From Bryobacterales bacterium (lineage in GTDB: Bacteria; Acidobacteriota; Terriglobia; Bryobacterales; Bryobacteraceae), in the NCBI GenBank assembly GCA_003132865.1, contig PKYZ01000298.1, forward strand, positions 7,481-24,959: a DNA stretch of 17,479 nucleotides, read 5' to 3'. Below are positions 1 through 6,845 of this stretch, in pieces (the first letter of the stretch is position 1; every line of letters begins with the position of its first letter). The notes below the pieces were generated by a model. The model was not told where the DNA came from. It did no database searches and saw only the letters and a list, made by a program, of their open reading frames with translations. Made by a program: the position numbers and the translations under genes.

Positions 1-307
1 CCACGTGTCCCTGCACGATGTGCCCGCTGAGGCGGCCGTCGGGCGCTAGGGGCCGCTCCAGATTGACGCGCGAAAGCGCGCGCAGCGCGCCCAGGTTGCT
101 ACGCCGCAGAGTCTCCGGCGCCAAGTCCGCCGAGAACGATGCCGGGCGCAGATCCACGGCAGTAAGGCACACGCCGTTCACGGCGATGCTGGCGCCCTCG
201 GCCATGTCTTCCAGCACAGTCTTGCAATGGATCTTGAGCCGCGCGCCGGCGGGCCGGCTCTCGATGGATTCCACCGCGCCCAGTTCTTCGACGATCCCGG
301 TAAACAT
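1..307 (-). CDS. ribE: Riboflavin synthase, alpha subunit (N-terminal part; cut by window edge)
   Basis: Riboflavin synthase dismutates two 6,7-dimethyl-8-ribityllumazine molecules to riboflavin plus the pyrimidinedione, the last step of riboflavin synthesis, in the cytoplasm. About 102 residues are visible. They show the hallmark start MFTGIVEELG, then SIAVNGVCLT near residues 50-59, a VNLERPL stretch near 81-87, and SGHIVQGHV at the edge, which all match the first lumazine-synthase-like barrel of the family. The full protein is usually about 200 residues, so the second barrel lies outside the window. The ATG follows the ribD stop codon directly (TGA then ATG, no gap), so translation is probably coupled to ribD. 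Identification is secure; some databases call this gene ribC or risA. Confidence 0.95.
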   Translation of the reverse strand, partial: MFTGIVEELGAVESIESRPAGARLKIHCKTVLEDMAEGASIAVNGVCLTAVDLRPASFSADLAPETLRRSNLGALRALSRVNLERPLAPDGRLSGHIVQGHV

Positions 308-1432
308 TCAACCCTCTTTGACGATGTAGCCTTCGACGGCGAACTCGTCGGGCGCGATGCGGTGCAACTCAGTACGGTTTATGCGAATGGCGTCGGCGCG
401 CCGCCGCCTGCCCACGCCGCCGGCCATGGACAACGATTCGAGCCCACCCAGAATCTTGGGCGCGTAATAGAAGAAGACCTTGTCGGCCACGCCCGTTTCG
501 AGCGCGGCCCAATTCACCTTGGCGCCGGCCTCGATCAACACCGACAGGTACTGCTGCTGCGCGACTGCCTCAATGGCGGCGCGCAAATCGGAGCGCCCAT
601 CGCGCCCATCCAGAATCAGCACGCGGACGCCCCGGCTTTCGAGCGCTTTGCGGCGTTCGGCCGGCGCCGCCGAAGTTCCCACCACCAGCACATCTCCCGC
701 GGCGCTGCGGACCATTTGCGAATCGAGCGGCAAGCGCAGGCGCGAATCCAATACGATGCGCAGCAGCGGCCGGCTGCGCGGCAAGCCGGAGCGATCCGTA
801 AGCAGGCAATCGTCCGCCATCACCGTGCCGATGCCGGTGAGCATGGCGTCGGAACGATGGCGAAGCAACTGCACGTGCGCGCGCGCTTTTTCGCTGGTGA
901 TCCAGCCGCGGTTATCGTCGGGCGCGGCGATCTTGCCATCCAGAGTGAGAGCGGTTTTCAGCGTGACCAGCGGCAGGCGCGTGCGCATGAAATGCACGAA
1001 GGCCTCGTTCAGTTTTTCGGCCTCGGCGGAGAAGGCGGCGGCAATCTCGGTTTGAATTCCGGCCGCGCGCAGTTGCCGCAGGCCATCGCCGGCCACCAGG
1101 GGATTGGGGTCTTCGAGCGCTGCCACCACGCGCGCCACGCCGGCCTGGATCAGCGCGGCGGTGCAAGGCCCAGTTCGTCCCTGATGGCAGCAGGGTTCCA
1201 GACTGATGTACAACGTGGCCCCGCGGGCCCGCTCGCCAGCCTCTTCGAGCGCCAGGATCTCACCGTGCTTCACACCGGCCCAAGTGTGGAAGCCGCGTCC
1301 CACGGCTTGCCCATCGCGCACCAAGACCGCGCCCACCAGCGGATTGGGGCTGGCTTGGGCGTCACCCTTCCGCGCCAGGTCCAGCGCTTCGCGCAGATAC
1401 CGGGCATCAGTTTCCTGTTCGAGGTGGTTCAT
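308..1432 (-). CDS. ribD: Bifunctional diaminohydroxyphosphoribosylaminopyrimidine deaminase / 5-amino-6-(5-phosphoribosylamino)uracil reductase
   Basis: RibD carries out the second and third steps of riboflavin synthesis: deamination of the pyrimidine, then NADPH-dependent reduction of the ribosyl side chain. The protein has 374 residues, a normal length. Its N-terminal deaminase domain has SPNPLVGAV (28-36), the zinc/catalytic HGE (56-58, where HAE is commoner) and [11 protein letters not shown] (80-90). The reductase domain begins near residue 150 with [13 protein letters not shown] and has [20 protein letters not shown] and an IEAGAKVN stretch. The ATG overlaps the ftsY stop by four bases (ATGA), and ribE follows immediately, so ftsY, ribD and ribE are translationally linked. 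Pairing of ftsY with riboflavin genes is probably positional, not functional. Confidence 0.95.
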   Translation of the reverse strand: MNHLEQETDARYLREALDLARKGDAQASPNPLVGAVLVRDGQAVGRGFHTWAGVKHGEILALEEAGERARGATLYISLEPCCHQGRTGPCTAALIQAGVARVVAALEDPNPLVAGDGLRQLRAAGIQTEIAAAFSAEAEKLNEAFVHFMRTRLPLVTLKTALTLDGKIAAPDDNRGWITSEKARAHVQLLRHRSDAMLTGIGTVMADDCLLTDRSGLPRSRPLLRIVLDSRLRLPLDSQMVRSAAGDVLVVGTSAAPAERRKALESRGVRVLILDGRDGRSDLRAAIEAVAQQQYLSVLIEAGAKVNWAALETGVADKVFFYYAPKILGGLESLSMAGGVGRRRRADAIRINRTELHRIAPDEFAVEGYIVKEG

Positions 1433-2379
1433 TTTTCGAAGAGGGATGCGATAAACTTCTCAGCATCGAACGGAAGCAGATCGTCCACCTTCTCGCCGAT
1501 GCCCACGTAACGGATGGGGATGTTCAATTCGCGCGCGATGGCGATCACGATGCCGCCCTTGGCCGTGCCATCCAGCTTGGCCAGCACGATGCCGGTCACG
1601 CCGGAGGTTTCGGTGAACTTGCGGGCCTGCTCCAGTCCGTTTTGCCCGGTGGTGGCGTCCATCACCAGCAGCACTTCGTGCGGCGCGCCGGGAATCACAC
1701 GCGCGGCGGTGCGGCGCATCTTCTCCAGTTCGGCCATCAGGTTGGTCTTGGTTTGCAGGCGGCCGGCGGTGTCCACGATCACGTAATCGGTCTTGCGCGC
1801 GCGCGCCGATTGCAAGGCATCGAAGAGCACCGCGCTGGGATCGGCGCCTTGCTTCTGCCGGATGACTTCGGTGCCCGTGCGCTGGCCCCAGATCTCCAGT
1901 TGCTCGATGGCGGCGGCGCGAAACGTATCGGCGGCGCACAACAGCACGCTGCGCTGCTCGCCGCGGAAGCGGTGCGCGAGCTTGCCGATGGTGGTGGTTT
2001 TGCCGGAACCGTTCACGCCCTACACCAGAATCACGGCGGGCGGCTGGGCCACGCGCGGCATGGGGCGCTCGGATGCTTGCAGGATTTCGAGCAGGTGCTC
2101 GCGAATGAGCCCTTCCAGCTCGGCGGCATCGCCCACCAGACTGCGGTCCACGCGCTCGCGGATGCGGTCCAGAATTTCTTCGGTAGTCTGCACGCCGATG
2201 TCGGAAGAGATCAGCGTGAACTCCAGTTCGTCCAGCAAATCGGCGTCGATCTGCTTGGCTCCCTGCAGCATGTCTTCGAGGCGCGTGACCAGACCTGCGC
2301 GGGTCTTTTGCACGCCGCTCTTCAAGCGCTCCAGGAGAGTAGGCTCTTGTTCGACCGAGCCGAATAGCGTTTGAATCAT
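1429..2379 (-). pseudogene. ftsY: Signal recognition particle receptor FtsY, interrupted by an in-frame amber codon
   Basis: FtsY is the SRP receptor GTPase that docks ribosome-nascent chain complexes at the membrane. Read through, the frame gives 316 codons: an N domain (about 1-115) and a G domain with [15 protein letters not shown] (G1), [25 protein letters not shown] (G3), [26 protein letters not shown] (G4, with Ala where Thr is usual) and a [11 protein letters not shown] closing motif. Codon 120, at 2020-2022, is TAG. It lies between VILV and GVNGSGK, exactly where a hydrophobic residue ends the first beta strand. Everything else is intact and conserved, so the lesion is recent, a sequencing error, or read through. 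A GTG at 2014-2016, two codons beyond the stop, could allow reinitiation but would lack the P-loop strand. The start ATG lies 4 bases after the preceding coiled-coil gene. Little acidic A domain is present. Confidence 0.9.
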
Positions 2380-2383
2380 TGGG

Positions 2384-2707
2384 CTATGGCCTGTTCCGCC
2401 GCAGTTTACGGATATCGGCAAGCAGTTCGGCGATGCGCGCATCAAGCTGCTGGCAACGCTCGGCATCCATCTGCGCCTGCATCGGATTCTCTATGCTCGC
2501 GTCGATCTGTGGGAAGCCTCTGTCCGTCTGCCGGAAGAGTCTTTCCGTCTCCTGAAAGCTTCTCTCAGTCGCGATCCGCGCGTCTGCCAGGCGAGCGAGG
2601 GCGTCATCCAGTTTCTTTTCCTTTTCGGTCAGCGATTCAATCGCGGCAAACGCACGGCGCATGGATTCTTGCATCCGGGTTACGCGCGCACTCGGGGTCT
2701 CGGCCAT
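2384..2707 (-). CDS. Small coiled-coil protein, copy 1 of a tandem pair
   Basis: Unrecognised protein of 107 residues, very rich in Glu, Arg, Gln and Asp and almost certainly a long alpha-helical coiled coil. The N-terminal half (MAETPSARVTRMQESMRRAF, then SLTEKEKKLDDAL and RSFQETERLF) closely matches the neighbouring gene at 2809-3159. The C-terminal half is shorter and more diverged than in copy 2. No signal peptide, membrane segment or catalytic motif is visible. I chose the ATG at 2707 because similarity to copy 2 starts exactly there; the reading frame is open further upstream but that stretch is remnant DNA. No Shine-Dalgarno sequence precedes it. The stop is 4 bases from the ftsY ATG, so it leads the ftsY-ribD-ribE unit. 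Function unknown. Confidence 0.75.
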   Translation of the reverse strand: MAETPSARVTRMQESMRRAFAAIESLTEKEKKLDDALARLADARIATERSFQETERLFRQTDRGFPQIDASIENPMQAQMDAERCQQLDARIAELLADIRKLRRNRP

Positions 2708-2722
2708 GGCGTTTATGGGACC

Positions 2723-2731
2723 ATTGTAGCA
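2723..2731 (-). promoter_or_regulatory. Extended -10 promoter of coiled-coil copy 1 and ftsY-ribD-ribE
   Basis: On the minus strand the bases read TGC then TACAAT, an extended -10 element (TGn plus a 5/6 match to TATAAT). Fifteen bases separate it from the ATG at 2707, predicting a leader of under 10 bases without a Shine-Dalgarno sequence. The same nine bases occur upstream of copy 2, so the element was duplicated with the gene and conserved. No convincing -35 box is seen. Confidence 0.5.
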
Positions 2732-2734
2732 ATG

Positions 2735-2808
2735 ATGGAAAAGGCGCCATTCCGCGCGGTGGGAAGTACGGCGAGCAAGGTCGAAGCGGCACACGGACAA
2801 AGCGGGTT
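2735..2808 (+). pseudogene. Remnant of a duplicated epimerase 5' end
   Basis: The plus strand reads an ATG followed by codons for MEKAPFRAVGSTASKVEAAHG. This matches the intact neighbouring epimerase (3181-4125), which starts MEK and has VPFRAVGRTASKLAEAFG at residues 26-43. The first three codons and the later block are retained, while about 66 bases encoding the Rossmann glycine motif have been deleted. Similarity fades near 2795, before the end of coiled-coil copy 2. It is a non-functional relic showing that the duplication unit was 'coiled-coil gene plus the start of the divergent epimerase gene'. Confidence 0.75.
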
Positions 2809-3159
2809 TCAGATCGGCCTGTCGCGCAGCAATGCGCCGATGGCGCTCACCAGGTTTTCGACTCGCTCGCCGATCTGGCGGAAACGCTCGTCTGTTTGGC
2901 GGAAACGCTCTTCTGTCTGCATCTGCGACTCGACGAGCCTATCTATGCGCGCGTTGGTCTCCCGGAATCGTCGCTCCGTCTCCTCGAAGCGGCGCTCCGT
3001 CTCCTGGAAGCTTTGCTGCGTGGCGATCTGCGCCTCCGTCAAAAGAACGAGGACGTCATCCAGCTTCTTTTCCTTTTCGGTCAGCGCTTCAATGGCGGTG
3101 AACGCACGGCGCATGGATTCTTCCAGGCTGGTCACGCGGGTGTTTAGGGCTTCCGCCAT
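2809..3159 (-). CDS. Small coiled-coil protein, copy 2 of a tandem pair
   Basis: Unrecognised protein of 116 residues, paralogous to copy 1. It begins MAEALNTRVTSLEESMRRAF and continues with EALTEKEKKLDD and QSFQETERRFEETERRF. It then has a repeating E-x-R-F-R-x-T-(D/N) pattern of about seven residues (ETERRFRETNARI, EERFRQTDERFRQIGERV), the signature of a continuous coiled coil, and a short hydrophobic tail (LVSAIGALL). No signal peptide is present. The start codon is only 21 bases from the divergently transcribed epimerase ATG. A -10 box ends 9 bases upstream with no Shine-Dalgarno sequence, so the mRNA is probably leaderless. Function unknown; such proteins often act as scaffolds or oligomerisation partners, but nothing here shows that. 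Confidence 0.75.
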   Translation of the reverse strand: MAEALNTRVTSLEESMRRAFTAIEALTEKEKKLDDVLVLLTEAQIATQQSFQETERRFEETERRFRETNARIDRLVESQMQTEERFRQTDERFRQIGERVENLVSAIGALLRDRPI

Positions 3160-3167
3160 TATGAGAC

Positions 3168-3177
3168 TATTGTAGCA
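3168..3177. promoter_or_regulatory. Overlapping divergent -10 elements between coiled-coil copy 2 and the epimerase
   Basis: Only 21 bases (3160-3180) separate two divergent start codons. On the minus strand an extended -10 (TGC then TACAAT, 3177-3169) ends 9 bases before the ATG at 3159. On the plus strand a weaker -10 (TATTGT, 3168-3173, 4/6 match) ends 7 bases before the ATG at 3181. The two hexamers occupy almost the same bases, so two polymerases could not bind at once. Neither gene has a Shine-Dalgarno sequence. The minus-strand element is the better supported. Confidence 0.45.
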
Positions 3178-3180
3178 ATC

Positions 3181-4125
3181 ATGGAAAAGGTAGCGATTTT
3201 TGGCGCAGCCGGTCCAATCGGCCGGTATGTGGGAATGGAACTGGATCGCCGCGGCGTGCCGTTCCGCGCCGTGGGACGGACGGCGAGCAAGCTCGCGGAG
3301 GCATTTGGAAAGCTGCCGCACGCGGAGGTGGTCGCGGCCGATCTTTCCGATGCCGGCGGGGCCATGCAGGCGGCGCGCGGTGTGGATACGATCGTCTACG
3401 CGGTGGGCGTGGCATACACGGAGTTCCAACTTCATCCGAAAATGATGCGCGTGGCGGTGGACGCGGCGGCGGCGGCCGGAGTTCAGCGGTTGGTGCTGGT
3501 GACGGGTATCTATAGCTATGGCGTGCCGCAGACGAAAAAGGTGGCGGAGACGCATCCGCGCGTGCCGGTTTCGGTGAAGGGACAATTGCGCAAGGAGCAG
3601 GAAGACATCCTGATGGCCGCAGGCGAGCGCGGGCTATTCAAAAGCATGGTGGTGCGGCTCCCGGATTTCTACGGGCCGTATACGCATAGCCTCGCCAGTT
3701 TCATCTTTGACGCGGCGCTGGCGGGCAAGACCGCCAACTGGCTGGGACCGATCAGTTCGCTGCACGAATTCGTGTTTGTGCCGGATGCGGGGCCGGTGAT
3801 TGCGGAACTGGCTTCGCGCGAGGATTGCTACGGAAAAGCCTGGAATTTCGCGGGACCGGGCGAGATCTCGGCGCTGGCTTTCATCCAGAAGATCTACCAG
3901 GCGGCGGGACGCGAGCCGAAATTCCGCAGCGCCGGCCGCACGCTGCTCCGCATGCTTGGCTGGTTCAATCCATTGATGCGCGAGATGCCGGAGATGTTAT
4001 ATCTGCAGGAAACGCCCGTGCTGCTGGACGACGAGAAGCTGCGCGGCAAGCTGGGGCAGGTGCACAAGACGAGTTATGACGAAGGCATCAAGCTGACGCT
4101 GGAGTGGATGCGCACGGGCCGGTAG
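3181..4125 (+). CDS. NAD(P)-binding epimerase/dehydratase family protein (atypical extended SDR)
   Basis: Protein of 314 residues with an N-terminal Rossmann fold (VAIFGAAGPIGRYVG, glycines at 8, 11 and 14), an acidic VVAADLSD stretch after strand 3, and VDTIVYAVG before helix 4. These place it in the NAD-dependent epimerase/dehydratase superfamily acting on sugar nucleotides or related substrates. The usual catalytic Tyr-x-x-x-Lys is not clear: the expected region reads GIYSYGVPQTKK, so the reaction cannot be assigned. RLPDFYGPYTHS near 160-171 and a C-terminal LREMPEM-type helical region resemble NmrA-like or atypical SDRs. The start is fixed by the Rossmann strand beginning at residue 3 and by the matching remnant at 2735. 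It ends 8 bases from the convergent gene at 4134 with no obvious terminator. Confidence 0.85.
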   Translation: MEKVAIFGAAGPIGRYVGMELDRRGVPFRAVGRTASKLAEAFGKLPHAEVVAADLSDAGGAMQAARGVDTIVYAVGVAYTEFQLHPKMMRVAVDAAAAAGVQRLVLVTGIYSYGVPQTKKVAETHPRVPVSVKGQLRKEQEDILMAAGERGLFKSMVVRLPDFYGPYTHSLASFIFDAALAGKTANWLGPISSLHEFVFVPDAGPVIAELASREDCYGKAWNFAGPGEISALAFIQKIYQAAGREPKFRSAGRTLLRMLGWFNPLMREMPEMLYLQETPVLLDDEKLRGKLGQVHKTSYDEGIKLTLEWMRTGR

Positions 4126-4133
4126 TGCTGGCG

Positions 4134-5228
4134 TTACTTTGCGCCCAGCCAGTAGCCAGGCCGCGTGCGGACCTTGACGTCTTTACGGCCGGTTACCTGC
4201 ACCGAGATCGTGTGGAAGCCGCCTTCATCCTTGTTGTTTGGAACGTAGGAGATCATGTACTGGTTGTGAAGTTCCGCGCCGAGGTGCTCGATGGCATCCT
4301 CCAGCCCGCGCTGCCGCATGAAACCGAACTGCTCGCCGCCGGTGCCCCTGGTGAAGACTTCCGACGGATTCTGCTTGAAAATGGCCTTGGTATCCTTGAA
4401 GACCTCCACCATCAGCGGCACGAATTCCGCGCTACTGCCAAGGCTGCCCGTCGTCTGCATCACGGTATTGGGAGTAGCGGGGACTCCCGACGGCATCGGC
4501 GTCATGGCGGGAGGCCGGTTGTCGATGTACCCCGGGTCCTGCTTGGCCATGACGGAGGTCACCATGCGCGAGATATCCACCGTATACACACTGACATTGG
4601 CCAGTAGGACGGCGGCGAGCGTCTCCTTCAAACGGGCCTCGCTGGATTTGTCGCGCGTTTCGCTCACTAGCAAGATGACACGCCGGCGGTTCCGCGGCCG
4701 GCTGTGCAACTCGCGCGCGGCTTCCTCTACCGCGTCGATCATCCGGTTCTGGCTACTGCCGGGATGAATCCTCTTCAGCGCTTCGGTGATCTTGGCGGGA
4801 TCGGAAGTAAAATCCTGCATCTGCCGGATGCGTGAATCGAAGGCCAGAACGGACGCTTCGCCCTGATCGCCGATCACAATCGGCTCGATCATCACGCCGA
4901 TTTTCTGAATCTGTGGCAGCACGGATTCCACGCGATCGTTGGCCTGAACCGCGATCACCAGGGAGATGAGCGGGAAGGCCACGTCCACGTGGATGTTCTG
5001 CTCTTTGCCGTTGTCGAAGAGATGGAACTGCTCGGGCCCCAGGCCGTCCACGTGATCGCCGTTGCGATCCACCACGGTTACGGGGGCCACTACCACCTCC
5101 ACCGGCACCACGAACCGCGGCAGCTCGGTGGCCGTCTCGGGTTTGGCGGAGTCCTGTTGGCTTTGGGCGAGCAGGCCGGCCGCGAGCAGCCCGGCGAGCA
5201 GCCAGCGAAGTGTAGCCATGCTTTTCAT
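4134..5228 (-). CDS. Secreted VWFA-related domain protein with degenerate metal site
   Basis: Protein of 364 residues. It has an N-terminal signal peptide (MKSMATLRWLLAGLLAAGLL, cleavage likely after residue 21 or so). A short beta-rich segment follows, with VDRNGDHVDGLGPEQFHLFD (about 53-72), a form typical of the acidobacterial VWFA-related family. Then comes a von Willebrand A-like Rossmann domain. The MIDAS metal motif D-x-S-x-S, expected after the hydrophobic strand PLISLVIA, is replaced by VQAND (94-98), and the later MIDAS Asp is also absent (LVSETRD), so metal-dependent ligand binding is probably lost. I start at the ATG at 5228, which gives a clean signal peptide; an ATG at 5219 is also possible. 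It is the last gene of the 7969-4134 operon, 22 bases after mog. Function unknown, periplasmic or surface. Confidence 0.85.
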   Translation of the reverse strand: MKSMATLRWLLAGLLAAGLLAQSQQDSAKPETATELPRFVVPVEVVVAPVTVVDRNGDHVDGLGPEQFHLFDNGKEQNIHVDVAFPLISLVIAVQANDRVESVLPQIQKIGVMIEPIVIGDQGEASVLAFDSRIRQMQDFTSDPAKITEALKRIHPGSSQNRMIDAVEEAARELHSRPRNRRRVILLVSETRDKSSEARLKETLAAVLLANVSVYTVDISRMVTSVMAKQDPGYIDNRPPAMTPMPSGVPATPNTVMQTTGSLGSSAEFVPLMVEVFKDTKAIFKQNPSEVFTRGTGGEQFGFMRQRGLEDAIEHLGAELHNQYMISYVPNNKDEGGFHTISVQVTGRKDVKVRTRPGYWLGAK

Positions 5229-5250
5229 GCAATTCCAGACGTTACGGATT

Positions 5251-5748
5251 TCAAAAACGTTGCGCATCCCGATGCTCGGTGCGGCCTCCCAGAAGGTCGA
5301 GCACGTGAGGCACTAACTCTACGATAGCATCCAGCGACTCCAGCGCGCCCTTGGGCGAGCCGGGCAAATTAACGATCAGCACGGTGCCGCGCGTGCCGCC
5401 GATGGCCCGCGAGAGCGCTGCCATTGGCGTAGAACGCGATCCGCGGGCGCGCATAAGTTCGCCGAGGCCGGGAATCTCTTTGTGCAATACAGCACGTGTG
5501 GCTTCCGGGGTGACATCGCGCGGGGCCACGCCCGTGCCGCCGGTGGTGAAGATGGCCGCCACGCGGTGGCTATCGGCCAGCGCAGCCAGCCGCCGCTCGA
5601 TGAGCGCGGCATCGTCGGGGATGACTTCGGTTACGGAGACGCCCCAGCCCAATTGTTCCAGTCTCTGGCGCACCGCAGGGCCGGAAACGTCGGCGCGCGC
5701 ACCGGCATGCACGGAATCGCTGATGGTCAGCACCGCGGCATCGATCAT
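5251..5748 (-). CDS. mog: Molybdopterin adenylyltransferase, MogA/MoaB family
   Basis: MogA adenylylates molybdopterin before molybdenum insertion during molybdenum cofactor synthesis. The 165-residue protein carries TTGGTGVAPRDVTPEAT (about 68-84) and VNLPGSPKGALESLDAI near the C-terminus. The RDVTPEAT and NLPG-x-P-K forms fit MogA better than MoaB, which has different residues at both places. A C-terminal PHVLDLLGG helix is normal for the family. The ATG overlaps the stop of the acetate-kinase-like gene by four bases (ATGA), showing translational coupling. No other molybdenum cofactor gene is in the window, so its grouping with a kinase and secreted proteins is unexplained. Confidence 0.9.
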   Translation of the reverse strand: MIDAAVLTISDSVHAGARADVSGPAVRQRLEQLGWGVSVTEVIPDDAALIERRLAALADSHRVAAIFTTGGTGVAPRDVTPEATRAVLHKEIPGLGELMRARGSRSTPMAALSRAIGGTRGTVLIVNLPGSPKGALESLDAIVELVPHVLDLLGGRTEHRDAQRF

Positions 5749-6845
5749 GATGCGAGTGTACCGCAGGCGCCGGTCAGCAATTGGAAGGCCCGCCGGGCTA
5801 CTATCAGCTCTTCGTTGGTGGCGAGGGCGATCACGGCCACCGGGCCGTTCGATACGACGCGATCGCCGCTGCCGCGCTCGTTCAATTCCGGGTCGAGCGC
5901 GATTCCCAAGAATTCGAGGCCATGGCAACACGCGGCGCGCAGCCTGGCGGAGTTCTCGCCAATGCCGCCCGTGAAGGCCACGGCGTCGAGGCCGCCCATG
6001 GCGGCGGCGTAAGCGCCAGTGGTCTTCTTCACCTGGTAGACGAAGACCCGGAGCGCCTCGGCGGCGCGCTCATCGCCCGCGGCGGCGGCCTGTTCCAGGT
6101 CGCGCACATCGCCGCCTTCGATCCCGGAAAGGCCGGCCAGCCCGCCGCCTTTGGCGAGTTGCTCGCGCACCTGGCCGCAGGTCCAATTGTGACGCTCCAT
6201 CATGAAGAGCACGGCGAAGGCGTCGAGATCGCCATGGCGCGTGGCGTTCTCCAGGCCGGATTGCGGCGAGAAGCCCATGGTGGTGTCGATGGACCGGCCG
6301 CGGTCGATGGCGCACATCGACGAACTGCCGCCCAAGTGGCAGCTTACCAGGCGGGTCTGGCGGCCCAGCACCGCGGCCGAGCGCTCGGCCACGTACTGGT
6401 GCGAGGCGCCGTGGAACCCATACTTGAATACGCCCTCCGCGCGCCACGCGGCGGGCACGCCGTAGAGACGCGCACAGGCAGGCATGGTGGCGTGGAACTC
6501 CGTCTCAAAGGCGGCCACCAGCGGTATACCCGGCATGCTCTCCCGGAAGGCGCGGATAGCCGCCAGATAGATGGCATTGTGCGCCGGGGCGGCGGGCAGG
6601 AACTCTTCCAGGGCCCGCAGCACGTTGTCGTCGATGGCGAACGTGCCGCGATATTGCGGTCCGGCGTGCACGGCTTTGAACGCCACCGCATCCACCGGAA
6701 CGCCGCCGGCGGCAATCTGCCCGATGGCATCGCCCGAATCCCGCACGCGCTCGAAGCGGCCGCGGGCGAGCACCTTCTCGGAGGGCATCTCCAGAATCTG
6801 GTACTTCAGAGACGTGGAGCCCAGATTCGGAACCAGCAGGTTCAT
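5745..6845 (-). CDS. Acetate/propionate kinase family protein (divergent AckA)
   Basis: A 366-residue member of the acetate kinase fold (usual length about 400). Family marks are NLGSTSLKYQ (7-16), FETEFHATMP (113-122), KYGFHGASH (141-149), SCHLGG (168-173), TMGFSPQSGLENATRHGD (189-206), FTGGIGENS and TNEELIVARR. Acetate kinases transfer phosphate between acetyl phosphate and ADP. Several positions conserved in classical AckA differ. The Arg of HRVVHGG is Lys57 here (FKAVHAG), the Asn of CHLGNG is Gly, and TRSGD reads TRHGD. The Arg of the last motif (203) is kept. The substrate may therefore not be acetate. No phosphotransacetylase gene is adjacent. It overlaps both neighbours by ATGA. I fix the start at 6845 because the first beta strand begins there. 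Confidence 0.8.
   Translation of the reverse strand: MNLLVPNLGSTSLKYQILEMPSEKVLARGRFERVRDSGDAIGQIAAGGVPVDAVAFKAVHAGPQYRGTFAIDDNVLRALEEFLPAAPAHNAIYLAAIRAFRESMPGIPLVAAFETEFHATMPACARLYGVPAAWRAEGVFKYGFHGASHQYVAERSAAVLGRQTRLVSCHLGGSSSMCAIDRGRSIDTTMGFSPQSGLENATRHGDLDAFAVLFMMERHNWTCGQVREQLAKGGGLAGLSGIEGGDVRDLEQAAAAGDERAAEALRVFVYQVKKTTGAYAAAMGGLDAVAFTGGIGENSARLRAACCHGLEFLGIALDPELNERGSGDRVVSNGPVAVIALATNEELIVARRAFQLLTGACGTLAS

Larger units (their letters stand above)
2384..3310. repeat. Diverged tandem duplication of coiled-coil gene plus divergent neighbour start
   Basis: Two units lie head to tail. Unit 1 (2384-2808) holds coiled-coil copy 1, its promoter and the epimerase remnant. Unit 2 (2809 to about 3310) holds copy 2, the same promoter and the intact epimerase start. 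Matching blocks include the promoter region (ATTGTAGCAAT at 2723-2733 and 3169-3179) and the blocks around 2750-2790 and 3256-3298. Confidence 0.7.

Noticed and set aside
227..1510. Long open frame on the plus strand opposite ribD
   Set aside because: It mirrors the codon structure of ribD in high-GC DNA, has no ribosome binding site and no recognisable domain.
2020..2022. Selenocysteine or pyrrolysine explanation for the TAG in ftsY
   Set aside because: Selenocysteine uses TGA, and the position is a buried hydrophobic strand residue where pyrrolysine has no known role; an error or nonsense mutation is simpler.
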